64,000 nucleotides of DNA from Saxidomus purpurata (Eukaryota > Mollusca > Bivalvia > Venerida > Veneridae). Shown here one piece after another: positions 35,723 through 46,700 of the stretch. Where the stretch lies: positions 22,253,999-22,317,998 of the forward strand of contig JAFMSR010000002.1 in the NCBI GenBank assembly GCA_022818135.1, read 5' to 3'. The notes under the pieces are model-generated. The model was not told where the DNA came from and searched no databases. It saw nothing but the letters and a program-made list of their open reading frames with translations. The position numbers were made by a program, and so were the translations under genes. Each line of letters starts with the position of its first letter. Within the stretch, counting starts at the first letter, position 1.

Positions 35723-35911
35723 ATGCAAAAGAAGGACAAAAAGACCACCCAGATCAATCTAAGGAAATACACAAACATTCACTCGTTATTCTGCAGCAAT
35801 ATTTCAAACAGGGAAATACTTCAAAACTATTGTAAGGTTTTAGAAGATAGTTTTAAGCTGTATTTCGATGTAACAATTCCCGATTTAAAAGAAAATTCGA
35901 TATGGTGTTAG
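35723..35911 (+). pseudogene. Conserved coding-like fragment, copy 1 (unknown protein)
   Basis: An open frame of 62 codons, starting M-Q-K-K-D-K-K-T-T-Q and ending E-N-S-I-W-C-stop. It is repeated on the opposite strand at 47765-47946, where the frame is also open. Over 55 aligned residues I count about 43 identities by eye, including N-L-R-K-Y, C-K-V-L-E and S-N-R-E-I-L. A one-base difference near the end makes the two copies diverge after E-x-S-I. It is probably a piece of a transposon or retroelement protein, but I do not recognise the family. Confidence 0.45.
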
Positions 35912-35974
35912 TAATGGACCTTTAATGTAAAGGAGTTGTTGCATAACAAAATGAATAATAAATGAAACCACTAT

Positions 35975-37090
35975 ATATGTCGGAGGTTATGTGCCTGGCG
36001 GAATAATTCACGAGGGCGAAGCGACGGGAAATGCTTCAATTTCGATAAAGCACTCCAAGCCATAGATTATTTCGATTCTTATACGCCGAATTTATGAAAA
36101 CTATCGTAACTACTACGCACCTTCTTTCAGTTCGGCGGTAATGTGTAAAATAGTATAAATAGTGACTGTTGGAATTCACTCCCCTATTCGGACAACTAGT
36201 CAATATATCGTACATAACTATATTATACAAACTTATTTTAATTTAATCATCTAATTCATAAAGTATAGAAAGAATACCCGAGGGTGACAGTATGCAGAAG
36301 ACAAATAACCTCCTAGTCCTTTCTGTAGTTCACCTACTAAATTTTGATGGGTTAGTGGCACAGGTCCTAAGCGACAAGAATGACAATATTTCAAATTTGA
36401 TAGCAACACATCAAACTCAACCAATCTTCGACCTTTTTTCCATTTATCGTCGTATTTATCATTATCATGAATGTTCACCTCACATCCGACACTTGTAGGA
36501 TAGTGGCTGTGATCTTGAAGAGCAGTTGGTACAGAGGTTTTTGCCCGTTTTACTTTCTTGGCCGAAGCAAAGCGACCGCACCGGTCGCGAAAACTCATGA
36601 CTTCGACAAACAGGAAATGATACTTTTTTTTAATTATTTATTTTTATAAATTGATCAACATGAATTGAATGAATTTTCTAGTAAAAGTTATTTTGCAATG
36701 TGATTTTTAGTAGTTTGAAAAGAAACAACAAAAAAATAAGATTTTTCGAAATTTAACGAATGCTGATAGAAGCTACCGATCAGATTCACGGAAAACTCCG
36801 ACATCGGCCGATTCACTGACGATTCATTAGGGTAGTTCTGCCTTAAAAGCGAACCGTTAATCTGAACTGTACAACGTTTTAACGTGGAGTAATGACGTCA
36901 GTGTGATGACGTCAACGTTTTCATTCATTGTTTTGACTCCCGGAATCAAAACATTGTATGACGTTAATCCTGAATTTTCTTGGCCTTTTTAAAGGAAAAC
37001 AAGGTGAAGGTATTCTAAGGCTTACTTGACGCAATCAAAAATAATATTTAGGTTCTTAAACACAACTATTTCATGCGAATGATGTATTTA
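35975..37090 (-). mobile_element. Mutator-like (MULE) element remnant
   Basis: Matches the gene C intron-1 repeat (18655-20090) at both ends and carries the N-terminal part of a Mutator-like transposase on the - strand (36251-36598). The transposase stops after about 100 residues and the rest of its coding region is missing, so the element is internally deleted. Terminal repeats could not be defined. Confidence 0.55.
36251..36598 (-). pseudogene. N-terminal fragment of a Mutator-like transposase
   Basis: The - strand frame starts M-S-F-R-D-R-C-G-R-F and contains K-K-G-R-R-L-V-E-F-D-V-L then C-H-S-C-R-L-G-P-V-P-L-T and E-L-Q-K-G-L-G-G-Y-L. This is the pattern I know from the N-terminal region of the 'Mutator-like transposase domain' proteins abundant in molluscs: a G-R-R-x-V-E-L block followed by a C-x2-C site. 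Full-length members continue with further Cys-x2-Cys and K-T-H motifs; here homology ends at G-G-Y-L and the frame runs on for some 17 unrelated residues. It is a fragment of a mobile element, not a host gene. The family call is from memory of the motif. Confidence 0.65.
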
Positions 37091-37531
37091 TACAGATATT
37101 ATTTCTATTTCTATATTTTATTTTCTGCGCGGGAGTAAATTAGAAAAGTCGGAGGGAGCTACGTCCTTGTCCGAAACTCCGCCTTCTTTTCCGAGTGCTT
37201 TAATCATATTAATGCACTCGAATTGACTATAGAAATATACCATAGGCATATAAGAATGTTAAATAATTACGTTCAGTGCTGGTTTTGTCACTCCAGTTTA
37301 GTGCACATAAGCATAAACGTGCAATCGCAAATCAAAATTGGTTGAATTAGACATCTCACGAAATCCAATACAACATCTAATTATCATAATTATGTCAAAA
37401 TGTTATTAAAACTTATTCATTGTCATGAGAATGAATTATTTAGTCAAAATAAAAGTACATGTATTAAAATCTAGGCCAAGCCAAATTTACAGTTTTTTCC
37501 ATTTGTCAGAAGCTTAAGTTGAAAGCACAAT

Positions 37532-37726
37532 CTAATCTACTGCATTTTCTTTTTCTGCCATCTGTCCTTTGTCCATATGTTTTAAAGGTGACATTTCTAT
37601 CTGTGTTTGGTGCAGCTTGTCGCTTAAGTTCGCATCGCGTGTTTCCGGCAGAAATATTTGCGATACGATACACAAAATTGCTATTCCACCACATACAAAG
37701 AACAATAATCCGGGAACGTAAGTATT
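37532..37726 (-). CDS. Gene E exon 8 (residues 456-519) with stop
   Basis: After TTTTCAG (37727-37733 on the - strand) it reads N-T-Y-V-P-G-L-L-F-F-V-C-G-G, then L-P-E-T-R-D-A-N-L, and a lysine-rich tail ending N-A-V-D-stop. The tail differs from genes A and C, so E is the more distant paralogue. Confidence 0.92.
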   Translation of the reverse strand, partial: NTYVPGLLFFVCGGIAILCIVSQIFLPETRDANLSDKLHQTQIEMSPLKHMDKGQMAEKENAVD

Positions 37727-40700
37727 CTGAAAAATAAAAAAAGAACTATGGAACAAGCGGACACAGAAGTAGTATGCTTTTATATGTGTTTGCTTTCACA
37801 GAACGACGACATTTTTAATACGTACACCAGTGGCCGAGTAAATAAAGCTGTCATAAGCTTACGTCCGGCGTATCCAGGGCGTAGATAACGGTCGGAAAAT
37901 TTAACCCGAGTGCATAAACGACAAGCTGAAAAAGTCAAGTGGTAAAAAAACCGCGACTGCCTTGGAGTAGGCGCAACTATGGCGTAGTTTTCTTTTAATA
38001 TACATTGTCAGGTTTATTGTCACTTAAAACAATAGTTATAGGCTGAAATGTACCCCATGCCTATAATAGTTTTTGTTTTGCTATAGCTGTCCGTCTGTCT
38101 GTTGCTTGTATTCGATAAAAATTGTACATTGGACAAATATTCACCACATCATTTATCAATGGATAGAGTTTCGGCCAGCTTAATTCAAGGTTAAGGTCGA
38201 GTTTTGGGATTGAATGTCATGTGCCATATTTGTATCTCTTGAATGGCAAGAAAGATTACTATGCTTAGTACATTTAAAAACGCAGCATTTTTAAGTCAAA
38301 TATTTTAATTAAACAATTTTAATTGGGAAAAAACGCCTGCATATATTCTAATTGACTATGGTCTTGTGGATAGTTTTCTTAAAAACGACACGAAAAAAAC
38401 CTTTAAAGTGCAAATATCGTAGAAATCAATATTGGTAATTAAATTTTGATTCTGTTATTTTTTCGAAAAGGTTAACAAAGCATTATGTTAAGAATTAAGA
38501 TCACCTTATGAAAATTACTAAACAGTGATTATGGTTGTCATTTCCAAAAAGAATATGGGCTTTTAAATTCTCCGAAAATCTGGTATGTCTATTCATTTTA
38601 TAATTTTGTTAAAACCTGGCTACGTTTCCCCCTTTCTGTCAATGAAACCATACTTTAAGCATCAAATTTGTAAAATGAACCCATATTTCTAACAAATTTT
38701 GAATGACTTAAGCGATATTCCGTAAAAAAGGCTATCTTTTTCATGTTACTATATCCCTCACAAAAACATTTATCATTGGTGCAAAACCTATCGTAACATG
38801 TTATTTCAGACTTAAACAATACTTTGGAATTAACAATATTCACGACTTTTCCCCCATTTTCTTTAATTGAAATAATCAATATCGGTAACAAAATATCAGC
38901 GGGCGTTTTTGTCTCGCACAGTATACATATGAAAATTAATTCTCCGTTAATGTGAATACATAAAAGTTTAATTTTTAAAAAGAATAGTCTAGTACTTGTT
39001 CTTCCCAGGAACGATGCTTTAGTAAACTGTCCATCTTTTAAATGACTGAAAACAAGGTTGGAACGAGCGTTAAACTCCTACAAACACAACATGTTAGTGT
39101 TGCGTTTTTAAATGTGCTGAGTGTATATAACTTTGCATTAATGCTTGTCATTTTGAGACAATGTGTTGAGTGCAAGTTCTAGCCATATCTGCTCAAGGTC
39201 ATTGAAGTCAACGATGCATTTTGGGAGACATTTGTATTTGTTCAATCTTAGAAACATTTCGAAGTCCGGTTTAGCTATAAACAATACCGATTACATGTAC
39301 TCAATTTTGTTTGTTATTTAATGAAAACAATCAAAGCAATTCAAGGTTTAAGTACAACGTATTTTCAAACAATTATACTTTCTGACAGACCGAAAATTAA
39401 CCGACAAAAGAAATGATTCCTTAATACCCCACCTCACTCTCAGACTACTCGTACCACTAAATAATTGTAGACATCTTTCGAACCCCTACCGGTCTTTGGC
39501 CATCTCCACTTCCAGCAGTTTTCTTAGCTTGGGTTGATGTTCGACACAATGATGCGTACAGATATGTTTACAACATAAGTTATTTTACCTCGGATCTTTT
39601 CTTTTTTATTACTTACATAATTAGTTAATTTCTAATTAGGAATATTTTATATGCTGTAAGGACTTATGTGTTATTCTGTTTATGTTGCTATTATTTTATA
39701 TCAGATCATTTGAATATATAAAAGGGACATATTGCTTCGTGAAATAAATAATACATTTTTATGAACGGGGAATATGTATGAAATAAGTCGTATCAGTACG
39801 CCCACTTAAAATTCCTTTTTACGACAGGATTAGTTACGCCAGTGCAAACCATTTACTACAATGCAATGTACGTCATCTTAACATACTCGGCCACTGGTCA
39901 GATAATGCATCTGCACGGACACTTAGCACCGTAAAGATAATAGTACAGTACATTTAATATCTATACCTATTTATCAACCTAAGGTACTAACATTAAAGGG
40001 CACTCCCTACATCTAGCAGATTATTTTCTCGAAACATAAATAATGTGTTCAATAAATGCAAAATAATAAATAAATACATTTTTAAAGAACAACAAATATC
40101 GAAAAATGTCCTATTTAGCACAAATAATCAACATAGAGGTCTTCTGTAATAAATAGAGGATATTTGTTTGTTTCCGAGTGAAATATCAATTTTATTTCAC
40201 AAGTGAACACCAAACATTGATATTTTCACGAGTGAAATAAAATTGATATTTCACTGAAACAAATAAATTTTCTTTTTATTTTATGTTTTTTGGCAAAATA
40301 TTCAGTCAAATTTAGAATTATAGTAATTTCTTATTCCCCATGGTGAACCCCAGAATGATTACTACCATCATTACTGAAAACGCAACAAAAGTAGTTCAAA
40401 ATATTTTGATTATTTCAGATAAAAGTATTTAAGAAGTCATTTCAATCTTTATCATACAGCGAAAATGAAACATCAATTCATTAGATATAGGCCTAAATTG
40501 AATTTTTTTATTAAATAAGTCTGCACTTCGTCACACCATGAATCGTGGCGTAATAATCAATCAGCTGTTCATTCATTTAAAAATACTCGGTCCAGGGTTG
40601 ACCTAAGTGCAAAATTTGTCACAATGTAATGCATTTGTGAATAATGAGCGATTGTAGAGGTAGTTTTCCACTTTTTATAGGTAACTTACATGTTTCAGAC

Positions 40701-43700
40701 CATGATCATACAAGTATTAAGAAATTACTGTGAAAATTGGATGGTGGTGAAAAAAAAAGAAAATCAACTGGTTCTCAAATTTTTATTCAAAATTGCTATA
40801 GATGGATAGAAAATGATCTAACTAAGAAAATGAATACCAACAACCCTATGTTTATTTCAAAAATAAAAAAATTATAGCCATTTTTCAATTTTATTTAATG
40901 TTCTATCACCGATAAATGAGGGGAAATATGTATCTCATAGGTGAGAAATTGGATAAAGCTAAGTATTTTAACGTAATTAATCACTCACTGTCAATCATGT
41001 GTATGACACTTTTGTATGGCGAACGAGCTGGAGATCCTGGGTGTGAAAATATGGGACTTTTGTTTAGAATGTGGTTAAAAGTAGTTCGGCAAAAACAGTG
41101 AAAATAAAAATGATATTTTCACTGCTTTGAAACAGTGAAATACCAATTTTATTTCACCGATATATTTCAGTATCTCACTGAAAAGCATAAAATAAACGCT
41201 ATCCACCCATTCATTGTACAATAACAACTTTACATAGAGTATTGAATGGTTTACGGTACCGCAAGATATCTTTAAACGCTGATTTTACCGATACTGACTG
41301 GAATTTTAGAGTTATGTAACAATACTTGTAAATATTCTATTATTTATGTTTTTGAAGTTATTTAGTTTGACATCAGTTATAGTGAGTGTCCCTTTAAGTA
41401 CTTCACGCTTTTGCATCCATTATAAAAACAAAAATAATATCAAACAGGGAATGCCACGTACCAAACACGCAGCCTCCCCAAAACGAACCCCACATCACCC
41501 AGAAGTGCACACCACCAACACACACACACGCGCACACGCACACACACACGACACACACACACACAATCATGTACACACACATATATACACTACCAACACA
41601 CACTAGCATACAAAGCAAACACACGAGGACAAAACGAACAATTAAAGGAACACAGTGGGGCACCGCCTTGGAACGGTCAGTGGCAAAAACACCACTGGGG
41701 AGCTTAAACCGGTTTATGGTGCGCACCCAACCTCACTCTTACCCCCACCATGTTCCAAAGTCACAGGACAGTGTAAATAAAAGTAATCCCTGCTAGGTGA
41801 ATCTCTAACACACGCAATGGAAACAAAAGGCATGGTATGTAAAACACAAAAATGCTCGTGTATAAATATATAAAAAGCAAACCTTGAGAACCAAAAAACG
41901 TATGTACTCAATGCCTTTGCAGAAGGCAGAGCACCAAGAGAAACACCCTTAAGGGCCCGACGAAACAGGCCAGAGGACAGAAATCAAAACAGTTTCGTCC
42001 CAGTGGGATTTAAAAACTGCCCATCACAGAGTCCTCCCCCTCTTCCGTCAGACACAATCAAAGAGGGAAGCATAGCGTCCAACTGTAAACGGGTTGAACA
42101 CCAAACATGCGGTGTGTCTCAAAACAGTTGGGTCGTAACCTCTTTTAACAAAACGTTTTATAATTTTAGCAAATACAGTTGGAAAATTGCCATGACCCAA
42201 AATCTTACGAAGTTTGTAAACCACATCCCCATAAAAATCGGGTTTTGAAATACCTTCTCGCAGAAGAGTCTTTAGATTACTATTGAATTTCAAAACCAAA
42301 TCAGAATTACGATAGTAAAATTTAGCAAAATATTTACGCAATTTGTAATAACGGTAGCCCTGTTGAAGAAGTTTATTTGTAATATATTGATTACGTTCAT
42401 TGAAATCCTCAACATAACTACACGCTCTGGCAAACCGAATTAACTGAGAAATGTATACCCCATAAACCTAAGTCATTGATATATAGTTCCACAAGTGACA
42501 AAGACAACCATTCCTTTATATTTTTTCAGAGAAAAAAAAAACTGTCTAAAGCAAAATAAAAATAAAATGTTTACATATTATGCTTACCAAATAAACAAAT
42601 TGAGGTCCAACCACAGCCCCAAGACGAGCAATGACACTGAGAGAGCCAAACCCTATATTTCTAAAACACAATTGGCAAACTTTTGTTACTCAACAACTTG
42701 ATCACTCAGTTAAAAAAGCGAAGAACATGTAGTTATAACTATTTTTCTCGTACTTAGTGGGGAATGGGAATAAGTTCACGCCAAAGTGCAGTTTGACAGG
42801 TGTTTTATATACGAAGGCCACGACCTATCTTTACAATGTACAATTCATTATGACTGATTTACGATTTTTATTCACCATTAAGCAGTAAACAGTCATCTTT
42901 ATGGAATTATTATATTGATTTTTAAATCCTATCACATGAAAATATTTTCCGAGTTGATAATACAAGTCAGTTGTTAGAAGCTAACTAGGATACAGTGTTC
43001 ACAAGATTTTTTAATTTTATCAAATAGCATCCGTCAACAAGTAACAATGTTAAAATATCTGGCGGAGTCTCATAATTGTCAGTCTTCAATTGGGGATTTT
43101 AATTTGTTTTCTAACTGTAAATGCTGACATTATGCACACTGTTTTGTCTCATAATTGTTGTCCACATGAAGGTCGCGTTATGTCTTTAACCATAAATAGT
43201 ACAAGTGCGCATAAATCTATGGAAAATGGCGCAGGTTTGATATGATGGTAATTATAGACTGTTCTCCTCTACGCTATTTAAAGTGATATTTCCCTTCAAT
43301 GTGACCGCCATAATTAAAAAAAAACATTAACCACTGATGTACACTACAAGAATAATGAACATTTCCACAGATATAAACAAAATATATTAATCTGTGTAGC
43401 AGTTTCATTCTCATTGAATATAGAGGTAATCTGTAAAAACAAACTTCTTTGACTATTGTGGTCAAAAATTGAAATTCCAATCTTTCTGTTATACAATGTA
43501 TACATTTTTATTCATACCTGTAAATAAGAGAAATAACTATGTCAGTGTAACTCCTTTTTCAATGTTTTCAAAGCATCTACTGGGTTTTAAGCTTTATTTT
43601 CTAATTTAACACAGTATGGTTATTTTGAAGGGTAATACACTTTAACTAGCGTTCTGTTGATTCAAAATTAATAGTATATGCGTAACGAACGTAAGACAAT

Positions 43701-46700
43701 AAATCAATACAATTTTTTCAAAAAGAACTAATGTCCCTTTAGTGCACAAATGTGCCAATATAATGACCTTCTGTTGACCTTCTGTCATAAATTTCTATCC
43801 ACCAACTGTAAATAAACGTTTGCTCCTGAATTTGCTTATTACATCGGAATTTGCCGCATTTCTTCGCTGAAAAAACTGCGGTTTGTTGATGATTTTTACA
43901 TAAGTGTATTACCTATACTTTTACAATTTTATAATTACTTGATTCAAAATCTAAAGTCAGTTATGGTACAATGTAACATGTGATCAAAACACTCAATACC
44001 CATATACAATTAATTTAGAATTAGAGAAAACGTCATTGCAATAGACAAATGTCTGTTAAGTACAAAATTCCAAAAAAAGGTTTTCATTAGCTAGTCAACT
44101 GACAATTTTTCCACCACCGTTCAAGTTTAAGCGGTCAGTGTGACACTGTTTTACAATAATATAAAAATGGATACATACATAGCTGTAAATATTGGCATAT
44201 GTGCGAAATGATTTGATTTGATTTGAAAGAGATTTTATCAAGGTCCGTCCAAAAGCTAAATTTTTAGCTTATGTTTTGGATGAGACCCCGGCATGTCTCT
44301 CGTCATGCCTAGAAAAGTAGAGTTTTGAAGCCGAAAAGACGAGAGATTTACATGACTGAAATTTCCAGTCAGTTTTAGCCAAAGATTGAATTTGATTGAT
44401 TGCCAAAAAGTAGGTCAATCGCGGTGACCAATTTGATCTGTGAGTGCGATTGACCTAGTTTGAATGTCTGGATCGTGGGAGCCTATTTTTTGGAATTTTG
44501 ATAACAGGAAGTATGCATTTGAGTTTTGTAATGTAAAATCCCCTTTTTGATAAATTGTTGTCCTACTTTTATTTGACTTATCATTTTGTCAGTTAAATTT
44601 GTTTATTTAAGTGGTCTAAAGGAGAGAATAAAGTTTGCCGAAAGATATGTTACTTACATTATAAAATAGAATATATGTATGAAATTTTAACCTTTTCACC
44701 TACTTTTAAATTTTGAGATTGTAAAAACCCTTTATTAGCCAAAAAACAAAACAAAACAGCCGCCGAGAGAGAGGAATTTGAAAAATGATTCACGTAGTTA
44801 AATATGTGCAAAATGTTGCAGGTTTAATATATTTAAAATTACAAGTCAACGGAGATTCAAGACGTACTTACCTGATAACGGTAGGGTATATTTCTATTGT
44901 TGTAGTTTGCACTGGTCCCCAAGCTGTGGTAATAGCCATACACGTCAAGATAGCAAACATATTTGTCAAGGTGTCACGGTATGCGGTATCTGATACGAGT
45001 TAAAAATCGCCTTTTGAATAATTACTTTCAGGCTTATGATATAAATAAATTGTACAATCATCCAGTGCAATCAGCTTTCTCTTACTAATAATCTTACCTT
45101 CTTACTAGGAGAGTGAATGTTAATGCGATGATCAACAAAATTATGGTAAAATGGTACCTAGATATATTTCCTTTGATTTTTTCAGTTAACAATAAATGAA
45201 ACAATGCCTCTGATATTAACTATTTTTCCAAATTCGACTATGTTTTTGAGATCTGTCTGAAAAATACCTGATACTAAATATAAACAACTTCAGTGTGCAT
45301 AACCCACGTGACTTGCGACGTCACTTTTAGCTACTGCGCCAAGTAAAAAAGCTCCCGACTCGGAGTTTCAAAAGGCTGTAAGTATTTCATTTTTAGGTCT
45401 ATTACTTTGAAATATAGCTTATTCTAAGCGGAAAACAGTCTTCTTTCCATAGATTATAATCTTTTCTTCACCAGTTAAGTCGTTTGGTCCCCAAAATGAG
45501 GCAAATGGTCAAATTTGAGAAATCTTGGGAGCTAATGTGACAAGTGTTCACACATTTTGTAACCTAGCCCATTACTATGTACATAAACAATGTTTCTATC
45601 AGTCAACGAGAGTTCACGAGGATGATTAACATCTGAAAAATGATTTAAAAAATGACTTAAATGCAAAGAAAGCTAAATATTTGTTCTTTTGAAAATGGGC
45701 TACGGTGCAAGCAAATTTAGTAAGGGCTTATGCGACAAGTCACTTTTAGAGTACGGTGCAAAAAATTAAACCATTTCCGTTGAAAAAAGACAGAACTTTG
45801 AAAGAAAAATATATATATATCAGAATTGTTTAAGGTAACTGCGGACCTTAGGACCAGAATTCAAAAAGTAGATGGAAAAGTACGAAATTCGGCCCAGGTA
45901 AAGATCTACATCTATATTTTCAAGAATTAAATTCTGTTTTTCTATTTAGCTTTAACATTCACATAAAAAGCGCCATCTGGGGCTACCGTTTTTCTAACGA
46001 AAATTGATCGTTTTTCTATCATAATTTCAATAATATTTTGGCGATTTTACTTTTTTCAAGTGTACATTATTTTGACAACAACCTTTATTTGGTAGAAGCA
46101 ATTTTGAATGTGTCTCATGCATTACAAACCAATATTTCTGCGAAAACAAATAGTCCGAAACCAAAAACGTAGTGAAATTGTTTCGTCAAAATTTACGGAT
46201 TTTTACATATAGCGTGTTATCCGCGAGGTCAAAGTTTTTTTTAAAGATTTATATTATGTGCATCAGGTTGTGCTCTTAAAAATAATCGAATAAAAAAGGC
46301 ACGTGTTCACGTTGGCTTTTTCCAAAAAATACCTTTTAAAATTACGATCAAATGCTAAAAACGCGCCATTGACAACGACGTTATGCGTCGCTATTACAAT
46401 GTGTTATGACAAACACTGAAATAATTAATGTGCTTTTTTATTATTTATGCAGAAAATCTTGTGGGACATATATGCGTTTAAACTCTTACAAGTGTATTTT
46501 TTTAAAATAATCATTCTTCATAATGAAATTTGTGCAAACGGCGGTTTTAGCAGTTTATATAACTAATCCCGATTTGAAACGTGTTAACATTTCCTCTTCA
46601 GTGTGACGAGCGAAGGAAGGTTCTCCGGGGCCAAAACCGCACTTGGACACTTAAGACCCTTAGATAAAAAAATTATGATATGTAGCGTATTTATAGTTGT

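Larger units (their letters stand above)
41403..42470 (-). mobile_element. 5'-truncated retroelement (reverse-transcriptase C-terminus plus 3' UTR)
   Basis: It lies in gene E intron 7 on the same strand as the gene. The - strand reads from an RT C-terminal frame (42460-42048) into a long 3' untranslated region. That region includes phrases such as CCACTGACCGTTCCAAGGCG and GAGGCTGCGTGTTTGG and a (TG)n tract, which I recognise as common in bivalve retroelement transcripts. Homology begins abruptly at about 42470, as expected for 5' truncation during target-primed insertion. No poly(A) tail is seen at the 3' end. Confidence 0.65.

Noticed and set aside
41403..41726. 107-codon - strand frame rich in Val and Cys, and the overlapping His/Thr-rich + strand frame
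   Set aside because: Both are readings of the (CA)n/(TG)n microsatellite and the retroelement 3' UTR.
42406..42470. Retroelement frame considered as an extra exon of gene E
   Set aside because: Gene E's exons 7 and 8 join in phase without it, as in gene C; its sequence is RT-like, not transporter-like.
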